Shown piece by piece: positions 1 through 7,834 of a stretch of 12,665 nucleotides of DNA (the first letter of the stretch is position 1; every line of letters starts with the position of its first letter). The position numbers and the translations under genes were made by a program. Source of the stretch: M30B66 sp040882555. GTDB taxonomy: Bacteria > Bacteroidota > Bacteroidia > M30B66. The stretch lies in contig JBBEBC010000145.1 of NCBI GenBank assembly GCA_040882555.1, positions 1-12,665 on the forward strand. Direction: 5' to 3'. The notes beneath the pieces are model-generated. The model was not told the DNA's origin, ran no database searches, and was given only the letters and a program-made list of their open reading frames with translations.

Positions 1-76
1 ACTCTATAGTTTCAACCACATATTCTGCGCAGTTATAAGCTGGGATAACAACTGATATAAGTGGCCCACTTATCAT
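1..76 (-). CDS. GT2-family glycosyltransferase, N-terminal fragment (cut by window edge)
   Basis: The reverse complement starts with an ATG at position 76 and stays open to the window edge, giving 25 codons. The peptide contains ISVVIPAYNCAEYV, the classic first beta-strand and nucleotide-binding start of GT2 (GT-A fold) glycosyltransferases, which use a nucleotide-sugar donor at the cytoplasmic face of the membrane. The ATG overlaps the TGA stop of the preceding gene by four bases (ATGA), so it is very likely the next gene of the same operon and translationally coupled. The DxD motif, acceptor region and any membrane segment lie outside the window, so neither donor nor acceptor can be guessed. 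The family call rests on this short motif plus the context of a glycan locus. Confidence 0.8.
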   Translation of the reverse strand, partial: MISGPLISVVIPAYNCAEYVVETIE

Positions 77-1554
77 TCTGGGAGGTATTTCTGTAAGGCC
101 TTGTCACGATTTCGATAAAACAATCTTTCTCCAATTACTGGAAATAACTTGTTACTATAAAGTGCAGTTATTAATTTGTATCGTAGTCCCTTTGTTGGCT
201 TAATAATCTCGCCTCTAATTGAGCCTTTATCGAAGTCCTCAGGTTTGTAGTGACGGAAAGGCATCCCGAAAGTGCCAAAGAAATACGCAAACTTTAAGGC
301 ACCTTCGATCTCCTTAGGTTGTAAATCGCTGGAAATTAGGTTCATTAATTCTGCATGCGTTTTTGGGGTATAAGTAGCATCGAGATAATAGTAAAACGAC
401 TTACCTGCGGTAATACTAGGACGCCTCATAAATGTTGCTTCAATTCCAATGGTTGATCCGAAAGTTAAAACTTTATCTGCTTTCTGTACAAGATGGTAGG
501 TGCTAATTAAAGAGCTTGCTGGCAAAACAGTTAAGTGTGGTGCTTTCATCGCGTGTAGCGCTCTCGAGTCAGCATTATCAACTTTGGCCAAGTGGGGATG
601 AATTCTAAGATAGAAGTGGGTATTTGGTAACGCTTTTCCATCTTCAATAATTCTTGAAATTCCTTCTAATTGGTTATCATACAACGGATTTTTCCACTCA
701 TCACCTAGAGAGGCAAGTTCATCTTCTGAGGAATTGCAAATAATAATATTTCTCTTTTTCGCGTCCCAATCTGGTGGTAATTCAAATACCTGATTTTTCA
801 GAAAGGAGAACCAATTCTGCATCTTACCGCCAATTCTAGTTTGAAACCATTGGCTTGCCGTTTTAACCCTTTCTTCAGGATCAGCTTCAATCCATGATTT
901 CTCAACAAGTTGATGCGTATTTAATAAATCATGAATACTTGTATTTTCAAAAAGAGAATAATATCCTAATGAATTCCCTCTTTCATGTAGTAAGCAAGTA
1001 ACATTCATTTTATTGCATGCTCTCAAAACCGCTTTTGTGTGAGATAGTCGGCCGTTGAACGTATATAAAATATCTGTTGGATTTTCTTTAAGGTAGTTGA
1101 TAACACTAAAATAAACGCCGGCACAAGAAATAATATATCGTTCTAGAAGCCTTTGCTCTAATTCTGGCTTTGGGTTGCGTGATATAGAGATAAGTGATGA
1201 AGCAATTGAATAACCAATATCATAATTATCGACCCATAAACCTTGTAATTCTTCTACTGTATTGAATTTGGTAGGTATTTCAGAAATCCTCTTCTTATCT
1301 GCGTCTTTTAGATTAAGGAAGGACTTGAGGATTGGCCTCTTTTTAAGAATCTTGTATCCATTGAATCTTTTTGAGACGCATCTTTCACAAGCCTCAGCAT
1401 GGTGATAGGGGTTGTTATCGCATGAGGGTAAATCTTTATTGCAAACCAGCTGAGTTACCGTATCTCCTTTCTCCTGGTGATTGAGAATAATTTCAAGTTC
1501 AGTTTCATAGTGAGAAGCCAGCAGGATATGACTCGTAAAAATGGCAATTTTCAT
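73..1554 (-). CDS. Capsule-synthesis-type GT-B protein, candidate glycosyltransferase
   Basis: This 493-residue protein has no signal peptide or membrane segment and resembles the capsule polysaccharide biosynthesis (KpsC/KpsS-like) GT-B proteins found in surface-glycan loci. Visible landmarks are FNGR at 166-169, HERGNS at 190-195, a basic RIHPHL at 317-322, and GSTIGIEATFMRRPS at 366-380, which matches the donor-side helix of GT-B folds. The N-terminal region has four cysteines (C38, C45, C56 and the C56-E-R-C59 pair) that could bind a metal or be structural; I infer this from spacing only. The start overlaps the deacetylase stop by one base (TGATG) and the stop overlaps the GT2 start (ATGA). 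As the last large gene after the CMP-pseudaminic acid genes, it is a good candidate for the enzyme that transfers the nonulosonic acid, but the donor is not shown by sequence. The family call is fairly sure; the exact activity is not. Confidence 0.7.
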   Translation of the reverse strand: MKIAIFTSHILLASHYETELEIILNHQEKGDTVTQLVCNKDLPSCDNNPYHHAEACERCVSKRFNGYKILKKRPILKSFLNLKDADKKRISEIPTKFNTVEELQGLWVDNYDIGYSIASSLISISRNPKPELEQRLLERYIISCAGVYFSVINYLKENPTDILYTFNGRLSHTKAVLRACNKMNVTCLLHERGNSLGYYSLFENTSIHDLLNTHQLVEKSWIEADPEERVKTASQWFQTRIGGKMQNWFSFLKNQVFELPPDWDAKKRNIIICNSSEDELASLGDEWKNPLYDNQLEGISRIIEDGKALPNTHFYLRIHPHLAKVDNADSRALHAMKAPHLTVLPASSLISTYHLVQKADKVLTFGSTIGIEATFMRRPSITAGKSFYYYLDATYTPKTHAELMNLISSDLQPKEIEGALKFAYFFGTFGMPFRHYKPEDFDKGSIRGEIIKPTKGLRYKLITALYSNKLFPVIGERLFYRNRDKALQKYLPE

Positions 1555-2264
1555 CAGTTTATTATAGTTCTGATTAGCATAAACGCTTCAGCAAAATTCT
1601 GCCCTGTAGCAACTCCCCAGCGTTGAGCCTGAATTTTTAATGCCATAGGAGATCTTGGATGTGGAAATGCTCTTTTTTCAAATTCATAGCTTTCCATTCC
1701 TTTAATTTTTGCTTCTACATTTTCATCAGAAACGCCGACAAAGAAGTTTGGCAAAAACGGATTTGGATAATTGAATGCTTGCCATTCTGTGGAAGAAGGG
1801 GTCTCAAAGCAAATTAAAGTCTGCACTTTTTCATGTTCCATCGGCCTAATGGCAGTAACACATGCTTCAAATGTTTTTCGGTGATCTACATTGGTGTCGC
1901 CACCATGATGAGTGAAAATTATGCTCGGCCCGAATTCTTCTTTTTCCTTCTCAATGACCTTCACTAAATCAAGCAAGTCAACACTATCGAATCGATTATC
2001 GGCAAATTGATAAATTCCAACAGAGTCAAATCCAATAGCTTTTGCAGCTTGTTCAATATTTGATCGGTGAGTCTTTAATTCATTTTCCCATTTTTCAGTA
2101 TCGCGTGCATTAGATCGGGAAGTTATCCCTTCGCCTAAAATAATTACCCTGATTTTGCAAGCAAATTCAGTGATGAGCTTATTCATTGTAGCTCCGCAAC
2201 CCAAGAGTTCATCATCAGGATGCGCAACTACTAAAAGAATTCTTTTGTCAGTAAAATCAACCAT
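1554..2264 (-). CDS. PIG-L/LmbE-family N-acetyl sugar deacetylase
   Basis: The 236-residue protein carries the family signature AHPDDE at 14-19 and a second metal motif, DTNVDH, at 123-128. By analogy with MshB-type enzymes, H15, D18 and H128 would bind zinc and D17 would be the general base; all are present, so the enzyme looks active. The family hydrolyses N-acetyl groups from sugars such as GlcNAc-inositol. Length is normal for the family and no signal peptide is seen, so it should act in the cytoplasm. The ATG overlaps the methyltransferase stop by one base (TAATG), and its own stop overlaps the next start (TGATG). Placed among Pse genes beside an acyltransferase, it may remove an acetyl group from the nonulosonic acid or a precursor so that another acyl group can be installed. 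That role is inference; it could instead deacetylate another sugar of the glycan. Confidence 0.85.
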   Translation of the reverse strand: MVDFTDKRILLVVAHPDDELLGCGATMNKLITEFACKIRVIILGEGITSRSNARDTEKWENELKTHRSNIEQAAKAIGFDSVGIYQFADNRFDSVDLLDLVKVIEKEKEEFGPSIIFTHHGGDTNVDHRKTFEACVTAIRPMEHEKVQTLICFETPSSTEWQAFNYPNPFLPNFFVGVSDENVEAKIKGMESYEFEKRAFPHPRSPMALKIQAQRWGVATGQNFAEAFMLIRTIIN

Positions 2265-3163
2265 TAGAGCTCAATATGTGATTTAAACCCTGAGGCTAGT
2301 ATAGCATTCTCGGCTAGCAAACAAGGTATGCCTCCAACAATTGGATAAGCTAGTAACGATTCAGGAGCGTAGTAGCAATCATCTTCCTTTGCCAAACTTC
2401 CCCCGGTTACGGGGCAAATAAATATTGTTTCTGCAGCAGGAGCAGAAGCATTTTTCTCAATTATGGTTAAGCCTGTTGGATTTAAAGGGTTGATACTGTG
2501 CTCGAAAAGCCTGTTCTCAACAATCTTAAAGCCCAGTTTTTCGGCTGTTTGTTTAAGGTTCTTAACATATCCATGATGATCCATTCTTGCTTTTGCTTCA
2601 TCCGACGCCAATTCATAAGTGGGTTCTAAAAGCACAAGATATCTCGATGCTACACGGTATAATTCAATCAATGCTTGTTCTTCTCTTCCGCCATTTGGCT
2701 CAACAGAATGAGAAGTGTATACTATGTCAATGCTATTATCCGCTAGTGGAATATTAAATAAATCGCCTGTAAACAGCCAATCTGAATTCATGCCTTTTGA
2801 CTTTGCAAATTTGCGGGCATAGTTTATTCTCGACCAAGAAATATCAAAACCGCAGCTTCGCATAGGCTTTACTGAGAGCTTTTCTACAACATTCGCAAGG
2901 GTAGTTGCTTCGCCCACTCCAGCCTCAAGAATTGACTCATGAGTGCCTAACTTTTCAAGAATAGAGGCAACTGCTGCGGTATATTGCCGATTAAACTCCA
3001 GGTTGTTTTTGTAGGTTTGGATATACGTTCCTGCTTGAAGGTCATAACTTATCTTAATTGCTTCAACTGAGTTCTTATGTTCTCCATTAGACTCTCTAAG
3101 GTATTCCATCACATTACCTCCACTATCGAATATCGACTTAATCTTTTTTATTTCGCTGTACAT
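2264..3163 (-). CDS. SAM-dependent methyltransferase with Trm112-like C-terminal tail
   Basis: The 299-residue protein has a class I methyltransferase core. Motif I is EAGVGEATTL at 80-89, an acidic strand end follows (FDIS at 106-109), and a later strand reads IDIVYTSHSVE at 145-155. Residues about 248-289 form a Trm112-like segment (ICPVTGGSL, then YPIVGGIPCLL). This is usually a small zinc-ribbon-like partner domain; here only C250 and C281, plus C263, remain, so metal binding is doubtful. The substrate is unknown; the locus suggests O- or N-methylation of the nonulosonic acid or its acyl substituent. The first ATG at 3163 lies 6 nt after the pseI stop. An internal ATG at 3109 (M19) is preceded by GGAGG (3117-3121) at 7-nt spacing and could be the real start, which would give 281 residues without losing any methyltransferase motif. 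The stop overlaps the deacetylase start (TAATG). Confidence 0.8.
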   Translation of the reverse strand: MYSEIKKIKSIFDSGGNVMEYLRESNGEHKNSVEAIKISYDLQAGTYIQTYKNNLEFNRQYTAAVASILEKLGTHESILEAGVGEATTLANVVEKLSVKPMRSCGFDISWSRINYARKFAKSKGMNSDWLFTGDLFNIPLADNSIDIVYTSHSVEPNGGREEQALIELYRVASRYLVLLEPTYELASDEAKARMDHHGYVKNLKQTAEKLGFKIVENRLFEHSINPLNPTGLTIIEKNASAPAAETIFICPVTGGSLAKEDDCYYAPESLLAYPIVGGIPCLLAENAILASGFKSHIEL

Positions 3164-3169
3164 AATTTC

Positions 3170-4219
3170 TTAGTCAAAAAGTTCTGGAGAAAGGGGTGTG
3201 CCTTTTTCTATATTTAATTTGGCCTTTCGGCCGATGATTTCATTAAGGTGTTTGGGAGCCATTCCATAGCCGGGCCTTATTGAACGAATGTTTTTATTAT
3301 TTAGGATTTCACCTTCGGCAATATCGTCAACAACATAAAGAGATCTAGAAAAATCTCGATTTTTAAGCGACTTCTCCGAAAGTTCCATGGTGGCTTTACC
3401 CATAGCTTTTTCGATGTCACGAATAGTGGAAATCATTTCGGCAAACTCAGCGGGCTCCATGCTAAAAGCTGCATCAGCTCCTCCAATGGAACGATCAAGA
3501 ATAAAATGTTTTTCAATGAGCGTAGCTCCCAATGCAACAGCTCCAATTGGCACAATATATCCAAGCGTATGGTCTGAAAGGCCAACCTGCACGTTAAATC
3601 GTTCTCTCAATAAAGCGATTGAATTGAGGTTTACTTCTTCAAGTGGAGTGGGATAGGAGGATGTGCATTTGAGAATAATGATTTGTTCGTTTCCCATCCG
3701 CCGACAGGCGTCAACAGCTTCTTGAATATCTGCTTCTCGAGCAATTCCGGTTGACATAATCATAGGTTTTCCCTTTGATGCAGCATGTTCAATTAGCGGA
3801 ATATCTGTGATTTCGAAAGATGCAATTTTGTAAGCAGGAACGTTCATTTCTTCAAGAAACTCAACAGCTTCATGGTCAAACGGTGAGGAAAAGAATTCCA
3901 TTCCCAGCGAATGAGCCAGTTTTTGAAGAGGTTCGTGCCACTCCCAGGGTGTATGAACCTCAGAGTATAGCTCAAATAGCGATTTGTCATCCCAGAGAGT
4001 GCCTCCCTTTATGAGAAAATCAGGCTTTCTAGAATCGATGGTAATGCTATGGGGTTTGGCCGTTTGAAGTTTTAAGCAATCAACTCCGGCAGCGTGCATA
4101 GCATGGACTGTTTTTACAGCCAAATCGTAATCACCGTTGTGGTTTCCCGAAAGTTCACCGATAATAAAACTAGGACAACCGAGTCCTAACTTTCGGCTAC
4201 CAATTGTTATTTCATTCAT
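3170..4219 (-). CDS. pseI: Pseudaminic acid synthase PseI (NeuB family)
   Basis: PseI condenses phosphoenolpyruvate with 2,4-diacetamido-2,4,6-trideoxy-L-altrose to make pseudaminic acid, the fifth step of the pathway. The 349-residue length is normal. The N-terminal TIM-barrel half has GELSGNHNGD at 21-30 (active-site E22), then GGTLW at 72-76 and TPWEW at 90-94, a pattern typical of PseI rather than of sialic or legionaminic acid synthases. SDHTLG at 215-220 and EKHF at 236-239 supply H217 and H238, which correspond to the two metal-binding histidines of NeuB. A SAF/antifreeze-like domain fills about 290-349 (SRSLYVVDDIAEGE, then IRPGYGM). The start overlaps the acyltransferase stop by 8 nt (ATGAATGA), indicating coupling. 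The absence of any NeuC or LegB/LegC-type gene in the window supports pseudaminic over sialic or legionaminic acid. Confidence 0.95.
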   Translation of the reverse strand: MNEITIGSRKLGLGCPSFIIGELSGNHNGDYDLAVKTVHAMHAAGVDCLKLQTAKPHSITIDSRKPDFLIKGGTLWDDKSLFELYSEVHTPWEWHEPLQKLAHSLGMEFFSSPFDHEAVEFLEEMNVPAYKIASFEITDIPLIEHAASKGKPMIMSTGIAREADIQEAVDACRRMGNEQIIILKCTSSYPTPLEEVNLNSIALLRERFNVQVGLSDHTLGYIVPIGAVALGATLIEKHFILDRSIGGADAAFSMEPAEFAEMISTIRDIEKAMGKATMELSEKSLKNRDFSRSLYVVDDIAEGEILNNKNIRSIRPGYGMAPKHLNEIIGRKAKLNIEKGTPLSPELFD

Positions 4220-5144
4220 TGTTGTAAGCCAAAAGTTTTTTGTAGCCTTCGGGAATAATAGATTTAAATGGTTTCCCGGTAAAGAATTTTACCCCTCTTC
4301 TCCTAAGATAATCTCTAAAATCTTCCTGAACATCATCAAGATTACCTGCAATAGTCATATTTATTGTATCATATGCGAGGCCATTACAAAATAGCGTTTC
4401 GGAAGCCTTATCATAAGTTAACTCTGCCAATATTTTTTTGTAATCGCAAAGTTTTTTGTATTCAGAAATTATATCATCAATTTTCTTGGCATTGGCTTCA
4501 GGGTCTCGGTTTGGATATAAATTTTCCTTTAATATCTTAACAGGCATTCCTGCTGCAAAGCAACCTGCAGGCAAGTTTTTATTTATAAGTGAGTTTACAC
4601 CAATCACTACGTTATCACCAATTTTAATGTTGGCTAGCACAGTGCTTTTTGCGGGAAGCCAAACATGCGAACCAATTTCCACGGGCCCAAATTCTGAAGG
4701 AAATCCATTCAAAACGGCAGGATAAGCACCATGTGTCCACACATCCACATATTCACCAATACCAACATCATCGCCAATTGTGATAGAATAATTGGTGTTT
4801 AGTTTCACCCAGGCGCAAATCATAACTCCTTTGCCAACTTTGAGAAATGAATCGTAGCTAAAGCGACCTCCATGACCAATCATCACATTAGAATCGAGAA
4901 ATAGATAATCTCCGAAAGTGATTTCTCTTGCCGTGAAGTTATTATTGTTGCCAATAAAACCGTTGTTGGCCAAGTGGAATTTTCCTTCAACTAGAATAGA
5001 ATTGTTTGATCCTATCTGACAATAATCATCAATGATACATTCATTCGCTCGAATGGTTGTGTTTTGGCCTACTTTAACATGTTTACCTAAGGTGATTTTT
5101 TCACCAATGAACCATGAATTTTCTCCGATTTGCAATCTTTGCAT
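4212..5144 (-). CDS. Left-handed beta-helix (hexapeptide-repeat) acyltransferase with extra C-terminal domain
   Basis: From the ATG at 5144 the protein has 310 residues; a TTG nine bases upstream (5153) is a possible but less likely start. Residues about 10-205 form a series of hexapeptide turns typical of left-handed beta-helix acyltransferases, which use acetyl-CoA or other acyl donors. The end of the helix resembles maltose/xenobiotic acetyltransferases: WTHG at 136-139 with likely catalytic H138, IGSHVWLPAKSTVL at 157-170, and AGMPVKIL at 198-205. Residues 206-310 form a charged C-terminal region that I cannot assign. The gene follows the pseG-pseH fusion by 20 nt and overlaps pseI by 8 nt, so it probably acts on a Pse intermediate or finished Pse. 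The N-acetylation of the canonical pathway is already covered by the PseH domain, so this enzyme may add a different acyl group or act at another position. That is inference. Confidence 0.8.
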   Translation of the reverse strand: MQRLQIGENSWFIGEKITLGKHVKVGQNTTIRANECIIDDYCQIGSNNSILVEGKFHLANNGFIGNNNNFTAREITFGDYLFLDSNVMIGHGGRFSYDSFLKVGKGVMICAWVKLNTNYSITIGDDVGIGEYVDVWTHGAYPAVLNGFPSEFGPVEIGSHVWLPAKSTVLANIKIGDNVVIGVNSLINKNLPAGCFAAGMPVKILKENLYPNRDPEANAKKIDDIISEYKKLCDYKKILAELTYDKASETLFCNGLAYDTINMTIAGNLDDVQEDFRDYLRRRGVKFFTGKPFKSIIPEGYKKLLAYNNE

Positions 5145-5164
5145 ATTATCCAAGCTTGAATACT

Positions 5165-6676
5165 CTACAAATATAAGAATTGGGTACTTAAGCGAAGGCT
5201 GAATTTGTTCAATTCAACACCTGATCGCACCTCAGGTTGCTGTTTAATAAAATGAAGCTTTGTAAATACCTGATTTGAAGCATGGTTATCGAGCTTCACC
5301 AATCCTGTTACAATGATATCTTTTCGCTCGCGCTCAAGTAATTTTTGCATTCCCTTTCTAATGAGTAGGTCGCCAAAGCCCTTCCCGCGAAAATTCGAGT
5401 CAACTGAATAGTCAATTTCCCATATGTCATCACACAAATCAAAACGTACTTGACCAATTGAGTTGCCTTGCCATTGGGCAATTAGCAGCAGAGCAGTTTC
5501 ATTTTTAACTTTAGAAGAAAACCATTTCTCGTGATTATCCTTTAAAATAGGCTCACTTAAAATGGCATTTCTCCTTACGTCGGGATGATTTGCCCATTGC
5601 AAATACAAATCTGAATCTTCGATACTTGCTTTACGCAAAGAAAAATCCATTTCAATTTCCCAGGCTTTGAGCAGCTTTATATAATTCTTTTGAATTTCAT
5701 TAAGATTGAAGATACTTTGTTTTGGGCTTACAGCAGTTTCATTTGCTTGTAGAATAAGCTCAGATAGCTGGCTTGAGGTAGTTTCATTGAAATTTCCAGC
5801 CGGGCAAATCTCTCCTTTAATGCATAAGTTATTGTATATATTTATTTGGTTATCAACATAATAACCGCATACTGCGGGAAGATTCATTGCCCTACATTCT
5901 AAAGCAATGGTAGATGATGAGCAAATTGCCAAGCTTGATTTTCTTAAAACATCAGCCATTTCACTGGCCTTTAGGCTATGGTGCAATTCAAAACGTTCGT
6001 GTGATTTCTCTTCCGAAATTATTTTTTGAATCTCTTCGAGCAGAATCTTATTAGCTACAATTAAAATCTTCGTGAAATAGATGTTTGTTTGAAGGATAGC
6101 CTGCACCGACTTTCTTATAAGCGGAAGTGTTTCTTTTCCACCGCCAAAACAAATAAATACTTGCTTGAGGTTTTTATCGGGAAACTGGGTTGTGGTAAAT
6201 TCTGGTCTTATGAGGGCGTAATTAAATCCGAAAACTAATTTCGAACTTATAGGTTTAAGCACAAGTGATGGACTCGCTAGCTCGGCAACATTGATTATGC
6301 AATCTGCCAAGTATTTCCTGTCTTGGTGATCGTCCATGCAAACCAGGAAACAGCCGCTTTCCTTTATCTTTTTTTGATAAGCTTCATCAAATGAATAACC
6401 ATCCAAAAACACAAGTGATTTACCTGTTGACTGAGAAGCAACAAATTCGGCCTCATTTTCAAAAGTAATAGCAGAAATGTCTTGGTATTGAACCGAATAA
6501 TTCGCACAGGCTTCAATAGCCAAAGCATCGGGATTTCTGATAAGCAATAGAAAATCCGCTTGATCACGGATATTAACACTAAACGCGAGTGTACGCATCA
6601 AGTGACCGAATCCAATTGAAGCATTGCCATCGGCCCGTAAAATGATTTTCATTTTATGGTGGCTTAATTCATTCAT
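5165..6676 (-). CDS. pseG/pseH: Bifunctional PseG-PseH: UDP-sugar hydrolase fused to GNAT N-acetyltransferase
   Basis: This 503-residue protein joins two consecutive Pse-pathway enzymes. Residues about 9-335 are PseG, a GT-B-like hydrolase that releases UDP from UDP-2,4-diacetamido-2,4,6-trideoxy-L-altrose. Landmarks are IGFGHLMR at 21-28, FLDGYS, CMDDHQDRKYLADCI, FGFNYALIRPEF, ICFGGGKE and SSSTIALE. H25 corresponds to His17 of Campylobacter PseG and takes number 17 exactly if translation begins at M9 (ATG at 6652), so M9 may be the true start; the upstream ATG at 6676 overlaps pseC by 4 nt (ATGA). Residues 343-503 are a GNAT domain of the RimJ/PseH type: WANHPDVRR at 361-369, an acetyl-CoA loop RGKGFG at 430-435, and NQVF near 468. 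It would N-acetylate the 4-amino sugar made by PseC. The fusion order is reversed relative to the reaction order (PseH acts first). No separate pseG or pseH is seen in the window. Confidence 0.92.
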   Translation of the reverse strand: MNELSHHKMKIILRADGNASIGFGHLMRTLAFSVNIRDQADFLLLIRNPDALAIEACANYSVQYQDISAITFENEAEFVASQSTGKSLVFLDGYSFDEAYQKKIKESGCFLVCMDDHQDRKYLADCIINVAELASPSLVLKPISSKLVFGFNYALIRPEFTTTQFPDKNLKQVFICFGGGKETLPLIRKSVQAILQTNIYFTKILIVANKILLEEIQKIISEEKSHERFELHHSLKASEMADVLRKSSLAICSSSTIALECRAMNLPAVCGYYVDNQINIYNNLCIKGEICPAGNFNETTSSQLSELILQANETAVSPKQSIFNLNEIQKNYIKLLKAWEIEMDFSLRKASIEDSDLYLQWANHPDVRRNAILSEPILKDNHEKWFSSKVKNETALLLIAQWQGNSIGQVRFDLCDDIWEIDYSVDSNFRGKGFGDLLIRKGMQKLLERERKDIIVTGLVKLDNHASNQVFTKLHFIKQQPEVRSGVELNKFSLRLSTQFLYL

Positions 6677-7833
6677 TTTGCCAGAAATTCCTTGATTGAG
6701 TCGATCACAAAGTTCTGCTCATCATCAGTTAATGTTGGGAACATGGGTAAACTTAGACACTGATCATAATAGTTTTCAGCCTCAAAAAAATCTCCTTTTT
6801 TCCAGCCCAGTTTTTTGTAATAAGGCATGGTATGAACTGGAATGTAATGCACCTGAGCATATATTCCTTTCGCCCGAAGGGCATCATATAAATCTTTTCT
6901 ATGCTTGTGCAGAATCACATACAAGTGCCATGCATGCTGCTTTCCTGATGTAACACTTGGTAAGATGAGTTCAGTGTTTTTAAAAGCCTCCGTATACCGG
7001 TCAGCAATTTCTTGCCTACGGCGTAACCCTTCATCTGCTCTAGCTAGTTGACTTAATGCCAAAGCCGCTTGAAAATCGGTAATTCGGTAATTATAACCCA
7101 GTTCCTGCATTTCGTAATACCAAGCTCCGTGATTTTCTTCAAGTGCATCAGGGTCTTTAGTTATACCATGCGTTCTTAAGGTGAGAAGTTTCTTGTAAAG
7201 AACTTCATCATTGGTAGTAATCATACCACCTTCACCAGCAGCAATATGCTTTACTGGATGGAATGAGAATATGGCCAAATCGGCATATTGACCGCTTCCA
7301 CAAAGAGAAACTTGGTCTTTAGAATTAACAAAACTTCCGCCAGGGGCGTGACATGAATCCTCAATAATCCAGCAACCAAATTCATCTGCAAGTTTTCTAA
7401 ACTCTTCAAGATTTACGGGTAAACCAGCAAAGTCAACAGGGATAATCCCATTGAAAAAGCCTTTTGGCTTTGATTCGAGCAGTTTTCTCGTGTTGTCAAG
7501 ACTGAGTAGGTAATTTTCTGGATCGATGTCGGCAAACCAGACTTCCCCTCCGCAATATCTGATGCAATTTGCAGAAGCTGCAAAGGTTATGGGCGAAGTT
7601 ATCACTCTACTATTTTCATTTACACCTAATGCCATGGCACATAAATGCAGAGCTGCTGTTCCATTTGAAATAGCTACTGCATAAGTTGCTCCCACGTAGT
7701 TTGCAAATGCTTTTTCAAGCTCCGCTATTTTTGGACCCTGCGTTAAAAAATCTCCTCTTAGAACTTCTGAAACTGCGAGAATATCATCTTCAGTTATGTT
7801 CTGTCTACCGTATGGAATATTAAACGAACTCAT
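6673..7833 (-). CDS. pseC: PLP-dependent aminotransferase PseC (UDP-4-amino-4,6-dideoxy-N-acetyl-L-altrosamine forming)
   Basis: PseC transfers an amino group, usually from glutamate, to C4 of the 4-keto sugar made by PseB, the second step toward pseudaminic acid. The 386-residue protein belongs to the DegT/DnrJ/EryC1 sugar aminotransferases. The start IPYGRQNITEDDI (6-18) and FLTQGPKI (29-36) are typical of PseC. SNGTAALHL lies at 56-64, PITFAASANC at 81-90, IIEDSCHA at 156-163 (D159 facing the PLP nitrogen), and SFHPVKHI at 190-197 with K195 as the PLP-binding lysine. All key residues are present. The start lies 1 nt after the pseF stop and the stop overlaps the fused pseG-pseH gene by 4 nt. 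Unlike many Pse loci, it is not next to pseB; four genes and an internal promoter separate them. A legionaminic-type LegC is less likely given the N-terminal signature and the PseB-type dehydratase. Confidence 0.94.
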   Translation of the reverse strand: MSSFNIPYGRQNITEDDILAVSEVLRGDFLTQGPKIAELEKAFANYVGATYAVAISNGTAALHLCAMALGVNENSRVITSPITFAASANCIRYCGGEVWFADIDPENYLLSLDNTRKLLESKPKGFFNGIIPVDFAGLPVNLEEFRKLADEFGCWIIEDSCHAPGGSFVNSKDQVSLCGSGQYADLAIFSFHPVKHIAAGEGGMITTNDEVLYKKLLTLRTHGITKDPDALEENHGAWYYEMQELGYNYRITDFQAALALSQLARADEGLRRRQEIADRYTEAFKNTELILPSVTSGKQHAWHLYVILHKHRKDLYDALRAKGIYAQVHYIPVHTMPYYKKLGWKKGDFFEAENYYDQCLSLPMFPTLTDDEQNFVIDSIKEFLAK

Positions 7834-7834
7834 A

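Noticed and set aside
3387..4725. Plus-strand open frames at 3387-3656, 3820-4014, 4137-4394 and 4456-4725
   Set aside because: They lie opposite pseI and the acyltransferase, whose proteins are clearly conserved. The plus-strand translations show no recognisable motif and look like antisense shadows.
5168..5175. TATATTTG on the minus strand just upstream of the acyltransferase, as a promoter -7 box
   Set aside because: No TTG or TTTG occurs at the required distance upstream; the nearest is about 34 nt away. The region is simply AT-rich.
6364..6579. Minus-strand open frame of 71 codons inside the pseG-pseH gene
   Set aside because: It is a shifted frame within the PseG coding region, low in complexity and without family features.
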